A DNA stretch of 64,000 nucleotides, taken from positions 16,522,601 to 16,586,600 of the forward strand of contig OY987237.1 of assembly GCA_963920705.1 (NCBI GenBank), given 5' to 3'. This stretch comes from Odiellus spinosus (taxonomy: Eukaryota; Arthropoda; Arachnida; Opiliones; Phalangiidae). The notes below the pieces were generated by a model that saw only the letters and a list, made by a program, of their open reading frames with translations, was not told the DNA's origin and made no database searches. Positions 9,473-23,753 of this stretch are shown here, one piece after another (position 1 is the stretch's first letter; every line of letters starts with the position of its first letter). The position numbers were made by a program, and so were the translations under genes.

Positions 9473-12400
9473 TTACGTAATATTTTGAAAACTAGTTTGT
9501 TTGTCGGTCGCTGGATGACGATAGTAGAGCCACGGAAGAAGGATATATTAAGGATTAAGTGGGCGTCCTTGAGAGGGTGATCGGGAGATCATCGCGTCCT
9601 TGGTCGGATAACAGAGAGAGAGAAAACCGTGAGAGTTCGAAATAATACGCGGGAAAGGCGCGAAGATTCCGAATATAGTTGATGGGAAAAGGAGAGTTCC
9701 CAGGGTTGAGAATCTATATAAGACTGAGCTTAAAAGAGGCCTAGGAGAGAGGTCAGAGCGTGCTGGAATTAACCAGGGATTAACGTAATAGTCCCGGGAA
9801 ATACAAAAACCTAGCGATGGGTAAACGAATGTTGGACTTTCATTAGCTTCGTTTAAAAATTAATTATAAAGAGTCCCAAATCACGAAATAACCGTCCTCA
9901 TTTTAATAAATCGTGTTAAATCTTTATTCCACCGTTCTTACTTAATTTTTACTACTTCGTCGAGTAAATTTAACTTTATTTAAAAGTTAATTTAATTTAT
10001 TTCCACGAGCTTTCGGACCTCAGTCGTTTTAACTATTAAATTAATCTATAGAAAATTTTTTCGTTGATTACATTTTTGCGCCTTACGTAGTATTGACCTT
10101 TGACCTTCTGTTTTATTTTATTTTTTTAAAAGGTCCGAAAGCTCCCTGGAAATATTTTAAATTAAGTAAATTTTACTCTACAAAGTAGCGATTCATTCCT
10201 AAAAATAATAAAATTCTAAATCATTAACTATAGCGCCCAAAATTCGTGTTTCAAATGAAGAAATAGATGTAAAATATTCTGTTTTGTTTTGGGCCACGCT
10301 TACATTTCCTTTAATGTTAACGTACGACACTTAGGACAGTTGGTATTTCGATTTTCTCACGAACTTACGGCTCTTCCCTTTCCCTAAGATTTGGGAGGGT
10401 TAAATTCGGGGCTTTAATTTCCGTTACATTAGTAAACGTTAGTGCGGGAAGACTGATAAAAAAGGAATAGCCGAAGGGATTCGAATAAATTACGGGAACG
10501 TTATTCAATATCACAGACTATTATTATTAGAAGAGAGTTAAAGGGATACTTGGAGATAAAAATGAAACGGCTTTTCAATTTATTCGAGGAATTATAGTGG
10601 CGAGTTTTAGATGCCTAAGACCTTGACGTTGGCGTATTCTTTTAATGTTACAACGTTACGAGCGCTATTGAAGTCTGAAATAATATGATTGGTCCGAATT
10701 TAATTTAATTTTATTAAAATTTTATCAAATAATTTAAACATCAAAAACGTGACTAAAATTTCTGAGAAAATTCTGAAAATGAAAATAAATTGAAAAGCTA
10801 TTCCATTTTTATCTTCGAGTTTCCCTTTAAATTATTCTACTATTAAATATTTTTAGATCCTAAGAGAGGAAATAAAAGCGTTTCTTTATTCGCGTGGGAA
10901 TCACACTCGATAATTACAAGCTTTTCGCGATTTCAATAGAGATACTTCGCGAAATAATTCTAAATTTATCTCAAAGATTGCGGAGGTTAAAATTAAAGTT
11001 CATTAATAAATTTTACCCCCAAATATTTGTACGTTTTCGGTCTCGCTCGGAATAACGTCTTATTAAAGCCTGGAGAAATAATTAATTATCCGAGATTTAA
11101 AATAATATACATTCGCGCCAATTCTAGATAATTAAAGAATCCCAGATTTTTAATCCCCTTTAAAGTCGTCTTCTTTTCTAGCTTACAAATTGTACAGTCA
11201 AAGATACGCCGCGCTCGTCAGGGAATAGCATTTTAAAGGGGCAAATAAGCCATTTAAGTACACGAACTTTCAAAATTTTGGTTGGAGAAAAAATGGTCAG
11301 CGTCACTTAAAATTGAAATGTTTTGAAGTAAAATTTTTGAATTGGTCCAAATTAGACGGCTACTGACACGATTTCGTCGTCGAAACGTCTTACTAGTTTT
11401 GAACTCGGGAACTCGGGTGGGAAAGTGGTGGCATCGCCAAACTACAATTCACGCTCTACATAATTTAATAAATCCAATCATTTGTATATATTTTTTTTCG
11501 ATTCTTTTCATCGAGTTAGAATTAAAAGGTTAAAGCTCGCGCTTCAGAAAACAAAAAAATAATTTAGATAATAATAAGAATAAGAATTTCGTATTATTGT
11601 TCGGAAATTTGACCAATTTCGCCAAGAATGACCCAAAATGAATTTTAATTTCTCTTTATTTTCACTTTCAATAGAATTTGGCCAAAACTATAAGGTAATT
11701 AGACCACAATCAAAAGGAATATATTGTTTGAGCTATGACGTAGTTAAAAAGGTAGGATTTGATTTGGTGGTTTAAATACACTTTCTCGAGAGAGATCTCC
11801 GTTTCTAGAATGTTTTTATGATATATTAGGCTTTAATATGCTAATATTTTAATTAGTTTTAAATGATCTTTATTAAATTCCCACTTCTCTATTTTCGCTA
11901 AAATCTATTTTTCTTATTTTAGCGATAAATTCCAAAGAACGGAAAATAATATAAATTGTTCTTATTAATTATAAAATATGTAATAAGGTAAAATAATTAT
12001 TTTTCTTTTAGTTACCATATATATTTTAATTTTAATTAATTTTTAAAAATGCTCTTCGAACCAGGGGAGGTCCTTTTAAGCGGATTGAAATTTAATTTAT
12101 TTCGGGTTTATTATTCTAATTAATCGATTCCTATTTTGAAAATTTTGCTCATCATTTTCACCAAATATGTAAGGCTTGAATAATTTCACTTTCATTCGGA
12201 GCCATTTTGGGTTTTAAACCCGTCTTTACGAAAATGAAATTTAATTTCAATCGGGCGACAAAATTTCGAACAAGGTTCGAGTTATCCAACGTCTTTAAAT
12301 TATTATAATAGTTAATGATCTTCAGACGGGTTATGGGTGGGGGGGGGGGTGAAATTCCTCCGTAATTGGGCACCAGGGATTTATCGAAGCGAGAGACAAA

Positions 12401-12522
12401 CCACCCAATTCGACAGAAACCTCCTAACATCCACCCCATTTCATCAACGCCCCAATATTAAAATCATAGCAAAATGGCCCCGGGCCAGACTGCCAAAATT
12501 ATATTACAATGAGAATGAATAC

Positions 12523-12590
12523 TGTTCCCGTTGATCGCTGTAGGCTGAAGCCGCGTTTTGGCTTCCAGCTAACAGCGGGGACCGGGAATA
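12523..12590 (+). ncRNA. Candidate pre-microRNA-like hairpin
   Basis: A 68-nt stretch folds into one unbranched stem-loop. The outer stem TTCCCG (12525-12530) pairs with CGGGAA (12583-12588), the middle stem GCTGT with ACAGC, and the inner stem GAAGCC with GGCTTC, closing a loop of about 7 nt. Only small internal loops and bulges lie between. Length, arm size and mismatch pattern fit an animal pre-miRNA. I do not recognise the arms as a known family. It could instead be a foldback transposon remnant, though no second copy was noticed here. Confidence 0.35.
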
Positions 12591-15500
12591 CGTTTAATAA
12601 AGGCCTGTTGAAATGAATCTAACTGTTATTCGTAAATTTTCTTTCGTATATTTTATTTTCCGATTTTAATCGCGATTAAAAAATGCGCTTTGTAAATTCG
12701 GATTAAAGATACGTTAGGTTTAATCCGAAGATTAACGTGTTTTAAGCTTTATCTATTTTATTGATAATTAAAGGATATTTCCTAGCCATATATTTAATAT
12801 TAAATAATAAATACAGTTTATTTTCCCTTTAAATATGGCTAATCTATTGTTGGAATCGTTAATAGCAACGCGTACGATCATGGAATGGACCGAATTTCGC
12901 GTAGAAACTGGTTTTATCTGGCGCCTTCTAAGACTGCGAAATTTGACCGCGTCTTTTCATTGTTAAGGTTTTGTAAGAACTTAGGCCTCTACATTCCTTC
13001 TTAATTAACCGCGAATTATATTTTTAACCGACTTTGTTTTTTAACCAATTAAATAATACTGAGATTTTCAACATTAATTAAACTAAAATTCTAGTTGTTA
13101 TATTTATCTAATATAAAATATTTTTTTCCCATAAAGTTCGCGTTATTTTAAACTTTTTATCTTCTAAACTTTGACCTCAACAACAGACCGACAATTAGAT
13201 TTAGTATACGAATAATTTAGGCCTAAATCATCTCAAAAGAAAAAACTGTAAATAATTCTTAGTGTTAGGCCTAAATCATCCCAAAAAAATGTAAATACGG
13301 AAGGCTTGTTTATGAGAACTCGCGAAAAGTAGCCCTTCTTAGGTTAATTGGCGAAAAAGTAGCGATTAGTTCTTTTCCATTAAATTCTAGATTGAAATTC
13401 AAAGCAACAACGCGGGCTGAAGTGCTCTGGAAAATGGGATTGAAAACAGAGAGCCAACAATTTTAAGCGGTCTATTGTTCCAGAAGCCTGGACCCGAGCG
13501 AGCAACAGCTGGCTAACTTAATAAAATAAAATAAGGGAGAAAATTTCCCATTCTACATCGCTTCAGGGTCTAATATATAAATATCTATAATGGAATGCAT
13601 CGTGGGCGACAAAGAGTCAATTTTTTTTTTTTCAAGATAAAATGTGTCGCGATCCTAAGAAACTTCGATGTTACTTTGTTCAGACTATTTTATTCTCTCT
13701 CTAATCAGGTTTAACATTAAGTATTAATCCGCCTTAGTTTTATCCCTTATTGCAAACATCTTTTGATTCAAAAGTATCTTATATAAGTGTCGAATGAAAA
13801 CCTATCCTAATAGAATTAAAGGGCGATTATATTTGGGCTATGGCCTTTTATGGACACCGATAACGGCGTAGGTCGAGCAAACTTAAATTCAGCCAAAAGA
13901 TTCTAATCTGGCGGACCCGAGGAAAAAAACATTTCTAGGTAGTAGAGTTTAAAGTTTTAAAAATGATTAGGTTAATTACGGATAGAAAATTATTACGAAA
14001 ACTTAAAATTAAACTATATTTTATAAATTTATGCTTTCATTTTTTTTTTTCTTCTTTTTGTTTAACGTTTTTATGGTTTAGGACATTTGTACGCGACTTC
14101 GCTATGGTTTCTCGAAGCCTTAATTTAGGTCTGTTTTATCATCTCGAAAACTATTGGTTAATTCTTAAGCCTTAACGTAATTATGAGAGGATTTAGTGAC
14201 GTCACTAAGAAGTCTTAGCGGGGATTTAACGTACTTTGAAACTATAACAGGCTTATCCAGCTGTTTCGAAGAAATTTGGCTATTCTGAGGGAACCTAATT
14301 TGACCCGGGTCGCGTGCCAGATGCCGCGAGCTGCCAACACGCGACCCCACCCTCTCTTTCCCCCGCCAAACCGGGGTTCCAAGCCTCAGAGTCATTAAAA
14401 CGAAAACATGGCCCGTCAAATCTTAGTTTCAACTGCTGTAAATAATAATAGGCACCGATAAAGAATATTCGAAATAAGCGAATTTGAAATTATTTCCTAT
14501 TTAAAAAACTTTGGAGACTAGAATTATTCCGAGCAAAAGTTTACAAGAGTGAAAACTTTAAATGCCAACCGAGAGCGGATGACGTCGATCTTTTAAAGGC
14601 GTTAGAAAATCCCCAAAAAAATCCATTTTCGCCAGAAACAGACGCGCGCCATATGGAAATTGTAATATGCGTCTCATTTTTCCGCTTTTAAAAGTCTGCC
14701 GACAAGATAGCGGTCCATGACCACGAGACGGGGCCTCAACACCGAGAAGACTTTTAAAAAAAATACCAGAAAAAAATGTGTCCAAAAAAAAGGCGAGTTT
14801 TTTAAACGAGAAACGCGCGAATAAATTCGAGTCAGGACTCGAGGGAAAGTTGAAAGGAAACAGAGGTCACGCGCAAGGAGACGAGGACCGGAAGCCCCGA
14901 ATACGACCGGGGATTGACCCAAGCTGTACCCTCGTATAGACAGATGAGAGCTAGAATCAAAACACGATAAAAGGGAGAGAAAGCTTATTTCAAAGAGATT
15001 CAGTTTAAAGACCTAAAACTATATGGATCGCCTTTAACGCAACCTGGCAAGACTGATTTGATACGAATATCTTATCGTTTAATTTACCCTACATCGATCA
15101 GTAGAAAAAATTACGAACCAAAATTAGAAGCCATAGAAATAAATTGTTTCAGAGCTGAACCCGTTAATCGCTATGGAATAGGGTTTCCCTCCGCAAATTA
15201 TCATCCATTCCCAGCCTCCCAGAGTCCCAGGGCGAGCCGATCCTTAATGATTGATCCTGGCAAATCAAAATCAACATACGAGAGAGAGAGAGGGGAGACA
15301 AACCAGATACTACTTTTAAACTTACAGGGTTTTAACATGGCGTATTACTCCGCGTTAGTCATATCTTACGCTCTGTCGTCTAACTATAATAGTGGCAGGA
15401 TGTATTTTTTACGTATTTCCTCGGTGCGTATAAGATAGGATTGGGATAGTTATAAGGGTATTGTGTCGTTTCCGGTCGCGCGACCCAAAATCCCTCGCGC

Positions 15501-16502
15501 GAGGTAGGCTCTTCCCTCTCTCTCTTTCTCTATGGCTGGCGTGGTCAGAGCGCCAGCTGCGAAGAGATTCTTTTTCCCAGGAAGTTTCCAAGAAGGAAGG
15601 AACAAACTTGCCTTTTTAAAGGGATTCTCTTTCAAGATAAAGTCTCGCGTGTTCGAGATAGAGAACTTCCCATTTTTTAACAAAAATTTCGAACAAAAGT
15701 TTATCACGATTAATTTCGCGTCTCAAATCTCCAATTAAGTATTCCGTCGTGACGTCAGACGCCTCGAATTAACCGACATTTTGCAGCGACGAAGTTTAAT
15801 CGAGCTAAGCGAGACTCGACCTTGATACGGGGTCGGGGTTTAGGGGGTCGAAATGATGGCGGTTTCGCATCGAGGTCTTCCCGGTCTACCCGAGTATTAA
15901 GTTTAAAGGAAGGCCAGGATGGTGTACGCGAAACCTTTCGTTTCGTCGACTCTTTTTGAAGCAACGAACGGGGTTGGAAAGCCCTTCAATTATCGTTCTT
16001 TCCCCGGCTTTGGCTTCATTATCTCTAAACCGGAAATGAATAATGGCTCGCGTCCCGTTCATTTCCACTACTCCCTTCCTTCCTTCCTTTTCATTGCAAA
16101 CTTGGCACGAATTTTGCGCGTTGGTCGCGCAGATGTTCCTTTTCTTGGCTTTTAAATATTGGCCGCGTGACGTCGCGCCCAAAAGAGAGTGAGAGAATTT
16201 TAATATCTCAAAGATGTCGTTGAAACGAAACAGGTTGACTTTCTTCGCGTAATCGTTGTTTTAATGTCTCAAATTTTGAATTTCCCTTTTTTGAATATCT
16301 CTGATAAAACTTTCGTATAATACTTTGTCCCAGCCTTGAAAAAAATGGATAATTTTCCGCAGAAACGGGTTCTTTTTAACGATTCTTTTAGTTAGTTCTA
16401 AGATTGGAATTTCCCATTTCATAAACCAACTTTTAAATTAAAAAAAATCTCATCTCGAATAACAAATGTAGGATATATTTGTTCAAATGGAAATTGGCTT
16501 AA

Positions 16503-16702
16503 AGGGAGAATGCAACTTAACAACCAGTGATACGCGGAGTTCATTTAATCTAAACGAATCCAGTTAAGCCTATTTCGATGGTTTTAAATTTATTTCTAGT
16601 TTAATATTTGTTTGTAATTTTGTTTTACAGTTGGATTAGGACTATTTAAACGATAAGGAATCGATAAAAAAAAATGATTCGTTGTTAGGCTTCATTCTCC
16701 CT
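16503..16702. mobile_element. Family A miniature element, complete short copy (TTAA flanks)
   Basis: A 200-bp element starting AGGGAGAATGCAAC and ending GCTTCATTCTCCCT, flanked on both sides by TTAA. It keeps the subterminal block TTGGATTAGGACTATTTAAA and a single remnant arm of the family E foldback (AATCCAGTTAAGCCTATTT). It has no coding capacity. TTAA flanks are typical of piggyBac-mobilised elements, but a TA duplication with a two-base longer inverted end would fit the same bases. Confidence 0.8.
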
Positions 16703-18425
16703 TTAAAACTCGAACCCCTTCTGGAAACGCGACAAAATAAATAAACAACGGCGAGATGTCGGTGATCGAGTTAAACTTGTAAAACGTCAAACCCAAGCGG
16801 CGGAGTTACGGAATAAACAAAGTCATTCGGAAATTAGTTCCGAACGCGTTCGAGTCGAAAGCTAGTCAGAAATCAGAGAAGAGTTACCCCTCGTCAATCT
16901 TTGACGGAGAACGTACTACTTTAAAGAGAAATTTGGAGCTAAAATGGAATATCTTTTAAATATATTTTCGGAATCACCGGATGACAAAAAATTGGGATAT
17001 GGGAATAACGCGTTCGTGGCTAATCGTATTAAGTTCAATTAAGAGTACGGAGTACGACTCGTCTCTGTTTCTATATCGAGTTTAGTGAGGCGAGATTCCT
17101 CCAGACTTAACGGGAATGTAAAATTAAGTGACATATTTAAGATGGAATATGAAAATAAAGGCCTGTGCCAGAGAGACCCTCGCGCCGGATGTTACTCGGA
17201 GCCGGGAGAACATATTTCCAGGAATCTCTCTATTTTCATTACGAGTATATTGGGCCATGGGAGACGTTAGGACCGCGAAAAGGGAGGGTAAGGCGCGGGG
17301 GTAACATGAAGGGTGCGACCCAACTCCAGCACCCACAGACACGACCTAGCTGGACTAATAACCCGGAGGAAACTTTATTATTTTTCAAGTCCGTCCATCG
17401 AGTCAAAACGAATGGTATCAGAACGCTGGTTTTCCTAATCGTCATACGACTATTTTAACTTCCCCCGACATAACTTAGATTAGATTTAATTCGGCTAACG
17501 TTCTTTAGCGGCGAATATTAGAGGCCGGGCGGCCCCTTTAGAACAAAAGCGTCTTTGATAATTTTTACGTCATGGCGGAACTAAATCCTAACTCGACGGC
17601 CAAACTACGCTCGAATGTAATATATAATTGAATCTATCGCGCTACAGTTTCCCAATGAGATGGACTTCAAAATTTAACAATCAAAATTAAGATTGATTTT
17701 TGCTGATTGGGTTAGCCGATAAATTTGACAAGCTGCCCGAATCGAGTAGCGACGGTCGCTAGTTAATATTTAAAATTATCCTAATTATGATTTCTCAATC
17801 TATCCAAAGATAATTTGACTAAGAATTGGAAGAAAAATCTCAAATGAGTATTTGTAGCCGCGTCTGTGTTTTATAAATCAGTTTCAAATTTCAGTCTAAG
17901 AAGGGACGCGTTTGATAGCCTGTAGGATATGAAATGTGGTTTCTTTCCAAGATTGTTCGCGTAGCAGCCGCCTTTTTTGTTTGTATAATTTGTAAGCGGT
18001 TTCTATATCCCGACGCGCGGCGTCACGCTTTGTTTAGTTTAGCAGCGAGAATTACGGAGCCCCTCTTGTTCGCGCGGTGGCATCGAGGTCTGTCGAGCGA
18101 GCGATATGAAAATAGGAATTATATAGGAACCTAAGAAGCTAAGGCGGCTAAGCTACCGGCCGGGCAGGCGGGAGAATGGAGACGCGATAAGGAGCGAATT
18201 AAGAGGCTCAAGATCAGAGCGAAAGGGATTCTAAGAGACTGAGAGCGTCCCTCCGGATAAAAATATACCTGACGCTGGTAGATGCCGGAGTAAGACGCGA
18301 ACCTTCCCAGAGACGGGCCGAGTATGACGAGGAGGAGGGGTGAAAATGATTACAGAGTGTACCTCGTCACGAGTCACGGGGAAATTAGGAAACTTCACGC
18401 GATAATTTTAGTTTTAAACGGTTAA

Positions 18426-18560
18426 AGGGAGAATGCAACGGCTAACAACAACGAGTGATTTTTTTATCTTGACTCCTTATCGTTTAAATAGCAGCCTAAT
18501 CCAACGGTAAAACAAAATTAACAAACAAATATTTAACTAGAGATAAATTTACAAACTTAA
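18426..18560 (-). mobile_element. Family A half-element
   Basis: Begins AGGGAGAATGCAACGG after TTAA and carries the reverse complement of the GGATTAGGACTATTTAA block. The match fades near 18560 with no second end, so it is truncated. Confidence 0.65.
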
Positions 18561-19672
18561 AGCATTTTATTTCTCAAAATTTTGCAAACTAGAATTTTTC
18601 AGAAATTTCCAGAACTTTTCTAGAACTTCCAAGCGCTGTTCAGATTTTTCTAGACCTCTCCAGACTATTCTAGAACCCGGATCATTTCGGTAAACGTTAC
18701 TTGGAAATTAAAATAGCGTTTGATAGTTTCCAATTAAGGGTTAATTAATTTTTAAAACTTTAGTATCATTGTAATTATTAAAACAATAGCCTTCATAAAT
18801 AAAGAGCGAGTTGCGAGGTGTATCAGGGTCACGAAGGCGCGTGCGCGAACGACAATCGCGATTACAATAAAAGATTATTACGTAAGAGGCACTTCGCGTT
18901 GGGAGGATGTCGCGTTCGCGGCTCATCTTGGCTTATTCCAGCCACGGAGGAATTTTAATAGTTTAACCCCAATCGCTAAGTGTGTCAATGTCTCATTGTC
19001 TCGATATACCCCGTAATCCCTTCGAATTAAAACTAAAGATTTTGCTAAACTATTTCCCGAAGCGGAGGCGAAGGGAAACGCGGCGTTATTTATACGTCTC
19101 GTACGAAGAAGAAGAAAAATGAATCGTTTCCAATGGAAAACGGGTCTTCATTAAACGATAATACTTAGGCCTACAAACAATTACCGGAAATTAGGGGATG
19201 GCCTCAATTGGGACACGCGCCTCTAACAATCACTCGAGACAGACAGGGGTGATAACGTTTTTGCCTATTTTTAAGCGATACGCTATGACGTAGATCCGCT
19301 GGACCTTCGCTGATAATATTACAGGAATTAAAGTGATATTTTTATATTACTGATTACAGCCTTTGTCGATGCTAATTACGTAATTACGGAAGTACAGTCA
19401 AAGCTTTGATTGGTCGATAGTAATTTTTGCGTATATCGAGATTGAAGGCTATTGAAGATATTTTGAGAAATTCAAAGCTATTAAGATCATAGAAATACTA
19501 CGATAATACAACGTATATCGGAAGAGGACTTTGGAACGTACGACGAGTAAACAAAAACCTACGCCTTCGGGATCGACACGTCTACGGCTGGGTACGCTTC
19601 AATCGTGTAGACGACACCCTTTGCAACGGGACCTCAATGGAACCACAGAAGAGATGGTTCAATCGATACTTA

Positions 19673-19928
19673 AGCCACGTTCGCGCGAGGCCCAATTACC
19701 CCAAAACGTTTCCTCGCGGTCGTGTCAACGGGAAACCCTTTTTTTTCTCGAATCGATATCTCGAGATTGCTTCGGGAACCAGTTTCGTACCGATTCGGTT
19801 TCAACTGAACCGATAGACGAAGCGACGATAAATCGATTTATAAAGATAACGATTCTCGTCGATTTGAATCGATCGGTTTAAAATTATCGTTTCAAATCGA
19901 TTAAGAAATGGTAGTGTGACAACGTAGA
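19673..19928. mobile_element. Family B relative, diverged
   Basis: Starts AAGCCACGTTCGCGC. It shares the block GCTTCGGGAACCAGTTTCGT and ATAAATCGATTTATAAAG with 4788-5202 and 49808-50168, and ends near GTAGTGTGACAACGT. Its ends are eroded. Confidence 0.6.
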
Positions 19929-20626
19929 TAGAGTCTAGCGAACGCTGCTTAAGTCGAGTACTCGTCCCATTCATCCGTTGATAGATAAACTTTAGAGAAT
20001 AGACGCCTACATTTGAATCAATTACATTATGAATACGCGGGAAACCTCCGCGGAAGGATACAAATACGCTAATAACGTAGATACGAAAAGTAGTTTGATA
20101 AAACTTTCAAATGATTTCGAGTACCTCCCGCCATATCACTACAGCGCGTTGGAGTCCCGTCTTATCGATTGGGGCCCACTCATTCGAGGATCTATAGCGA
20201 ACTTTGACCGGGCCACGCGTGCAGGGTGCAAATTCTAAACGCGAAATTCCCCCCAGGGTTCCATTCAATCAAATTTACGCTTGAAATTAGAATATTACGC
20301 CAAGTTATACGGATGCTAAAAACGTATTTCCGGAAATTCTTTTTCAATAATTCAATCGAGTCACGTGGCGCGAACGCCATCCTTAGACTGAGGCAACCTT
20401 GGAAGGACGCGAACGTGTACTTCGAGTTACATTCTAAGGTTCAATTGACTGTACTAAAACGATTACGTAACTAAGTACGTATTTAGCATTACCAAAGGCC
20501 GTATTCAATTTCGTAACCCCGAATCAAATATACCGTTTTACGAAAAGGACAAAATTTGTTTATATTTCTTTCGATTTTTCATTAACTAAAACTCGTCTAA
20601 AGACGTTGAATAGGCGGAACGCGTTA

Positions 20627-20661
20627 TTTCCCTATCGTATTTAATACAGCCACAGGCGGGT
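20627..20661 (+). repeat. Dispersed 35-bp block, copy 1
   Basis: TTTCCCTATCGTATTTAATA followed by CAGCCACAGGCGGG. One of four related blocks; see also 22405-22440, 34045-34080 and 46371-46405. Confidence 0.5.
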
Positions 20662-22404
20662 AGTTGCCATCCCCGTACGTAATCCAATTTGTCCGTCATC
20701 GCGGCCATACGTCATCCTTTCTATATAATAAAGGTCTGGAAACAATTGAACGTCAATCTAGGAGCAAACTTTTGACAATTTAATAACTAAAGCTTATATT
20801 TAAAGTTCATTCGCGTACTCGTAACGTCAAGGATGAAGCGTTTTAACTACGTAGACGTTCGAGTTCCTAATAAACGCCATTTCTCAAAATATCTATACGC
20901 TATAAAATTCGCAATCGGGGTCGTTCGTCAACAGTCGAGCGACGTCAACGTGTCCGCGTGTAGCTAGGATTGAAATATATTATTTGACAGATTGAGTTTG
21001 ATTGGAAAACCGTACAACATCCTACCAACAAAAGATTCTTTTACAATCTAGCTTTAAAAGTTTCGTTCACACTACGTTTTCAACTCGCCAATCAAATTTT
21101 CAAACTAATATTCTCTTATTAAGGAAGAATTATCCACAAAAATTCAGTTTGACCTTTCCATATTTGCTTTTTTAAAATATAGGGTTCGTGAAATATTAAA
21201 TTTATACTTAAGTTGTTGTTTACTTTCATGGAATAAAGTTATATACTTTTGGTAATACGATATATATAATTTGAATAATAGGGGGCAAAAATGAAATATC
21301 AGAATTAAGTCGCTGCTTACGAAGCGTAACTCGTGGTCAAATTATAACAATGTTCATCCATAAACTCGACATTGAATGTCACCCACGCGAAACAACAACT
21401 TTAAACACGGGGATTTTCCTCATAGGTTTCGTCGCGTCTTCTAAAGATTTCAAAACAAACGCGTTCTCTTATAATATAAAATCCTAGACTGGCTTTTCCG
21501 TGATAGGTTAAATTACGATAAAAACGAAGTAAATAAGAAGAGTTCATCCTTGACCCTTTGAGAAACGCGGGCGTAAAGGACCTTTCGGGCGTTCTCTTCG
21601 CTCGTCTTTGTTTTGACGCTAGATTCGAAACGGCCTTCGCTAATGGGCGGTGGACCACGCGATAAGGAAAAAGAAAAAGCTACGCGGACTTTAAAGCAAA
21701 AACAATAAGGTTAGCCAGGCGAGAATTGAATCCTTAAAAGATTTCTTTACGACGGAGTTACACTGACCCTTAAATTGAAATTTATAACCTTTCAAGTTGG
21801 ATTAATTGCTATTTTTTAAATGTAGGTTAGAGCTGAAGAGACTTCTCGATAAGTTTATTGGAATTCTCACGATTGTATTAAATGGCGGGGATGACGTAGA
21901 CAGTGACGTCAAAGAAACAAGCCATTTTGTGGTTAATAATTAAACAAATTTATTTTTAATTTTCAGATAATTTAATTTAAGCTAGAATTTCAATCAAGGT
22001 TTTCAATCCGTTTGGAATCTTAAAATTAACTTTTAAAGCTAATAATAATAATTATTTTTCGGATGACCTCAAAATTGGACAATTTGACCTAGCGTGAACG
22101 CCGCTTTATAACTTTACCGCCGTAGTTATTTAAAGGTACCATATATCCGCTATAATAGAATTAAATAGATTCGCGTTTCAATGAGATAGACTATAGTTCG
22201 ATGGCAATCTTGGAAGTAACCAAAATTGCCATTAGAAAAAAGGTACTCCAATGTAAATTACAGTTCCTTCCGTTATTGGAAAGGCATCCTCTATTTTTAC
22301 GACAAAAAAGGAATAACACCCAATGGTAATCTCCATAAAGGGAAGTAGTTTTCTAGGCGAAACTTTCGCTTATTTCATCGAAGGAGAGAGGAAATCGGCA
22401 TCGA

Positions 22405-22440
22405 CTCGCCTTTGGCTGTATTAATTCGGATACGGGAATA
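22405..22440 (-). repeat. Dispersed 35-bp block, copy 2
   Basis: Read on the minus strand it contains CCGAATTAATACAGCCAAAG then GCGAG, followed by GATGCCGAT as in the 34-kb copy. Confidence 0.55.
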
Positions 22441-23162
22441 AAGCGGCGTGTCAATATCGTGTCTTATAATCAGAAAGGTACGGGCGAAATAACGTTGTCC
22501 CGGACGGTATACGCGGGGCCACCCATCTTGACCCCTTGACCTTTCCTAAAAGGGACAACACCCTCGCGTCGAAGAAAGCGCCCGAGTGCAACGCGTACTA
22601 TAAGTAATATTACCCTACCAGGATGTAGACAACCACGCAAACCAACCGTGCAGGTAAGAAATCGACGAGCGGAGGACGCGAATATTGACTAGATTATTAA
22701 AAATTATTTCTGGGACGTACTAATTTACGTCATCATTATTACTACATTTCAAAGGTAAAGCGCTCAAACAACGGTAGAATCGTGTCTCTCGCCTCTAGAG
22801 GTCGACTTTTGATCAACATCATTACTTATAGTAAAATATGATGACGAATTATGACTAATAAGAATATTATTGTCGCTTGGAAAGATACAATAGAAAGATG
22901 ATGACCGCCCCGTCACTAAATATGGCGCAATCAACGGTATTTCCCCCGCGTTACGAGCTCATTATCGATCTAAAACACCCTTTTTTCATTGTCACGGCTT
23001 CAAAAACCCGGAACACGTAACGATTTAAACAATATCTTCAACTATTGGAGAAGGTTTCTCTGACCGAAACGTTTCGACTGTCTAATAAAATATTTTAATA
23101 TAATAGATTTAGTCACGTGACTGACCATTTCTGGCCACTTCGATCCACAATTGTTCCGACCA

Positions 23163-23372
23163 GATACTGCCATAATTTCCTTGACCACTTCTCCATAATT
23201 TCCTTGACCAATCTCCATAATTTCCCTGACTATTTCCCAATAATTTCCCTGATCACTTCTCCATAATTTCCTTGATCAATTCTCCATAATTTTCCTGACC
23301 ACACCTCCGTAATTTCTCTGATCACTTCTCCATAATTTCCTTGACCACTTCTCCGTAATTTCCTTGACCATT
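23163..23372 (+). repeat. Tandem array of about 25-bp TTTCCTTGACCA-type units
   Basis: About eight imperfect units of the form CTCCATAATTTCCTTGACCA with variants. The array lies about 380 bp upstream of the promoter of the RA-domain gene. The motif resembles the TTCCCTGAC monomer of families C and D, suggesting expansion from such an element. Confidence 0.75.
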
Positions 23373-23753
23373 TTTTAGTAAATTTAAATCAGATATGTAA
23401 ATCCAAGGGTTTAGAGAAATATTTTCAACTAATAATAATTATCATTACAAATAATAATCCTTACTTTCACCCAAATACATTTAATTCCCCAAACTTTTCA
23501 AGCGGGTTCCGGGCGAAACAAAGCGAGAGAAAATGTAAGCTTGGACAATATCAACTGAATTTTAAGAAACATTATCAAGAAGAAATTGTTTCAAAAAAGA
23601 ATTAAGAAAAGGAGGGGGGAGAGTGGTGTAAGAAGAAACGGAGTCGAACTGAGGGAAATTCTGATCCCTAAACCTCTCCCCATCCCATCTCTCTTTCTCT
23701 CTCTAGGGAGTCTAGGAGGAAAGTTAGTCGACTAGCAGCCAACGGCGGAGTTT

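Larger units (their letters stand above)
9279..23753. other. Long gene-poor stretch with miniature transposons
   Basis: No exon with recognisable protein similarity is found in about 14.5 kb. Open frames are short and overlap in several frames without a family motif. Identified items are family A ends or copies (to 9472, 16503-16702, 18426-18560), a family B relative (19673-19928), a miRNA-like hairpin (12523-12590), two copies of a 35-bp dispersed block (20627-20661, 22405-22440) and a 25-bp tandem array (23163-23372). A TATATAAG at 9715 within a purine-rich, GC-richer stretch could be an unassigned promoter. Confidence 0.5.

Noticed and set aside
9715-9760. TATATAAG followed by a TCAGAG initiator-like motif
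   Set aside because: Spacing is about 40 bp rather than about 30 and no gene follows; mentioned only as possible.
20029-20238. 69-codon frame starting MNTRETSAEG
   Set aside because: Composition is protein-like but there is no known motif, promoter or splice context.
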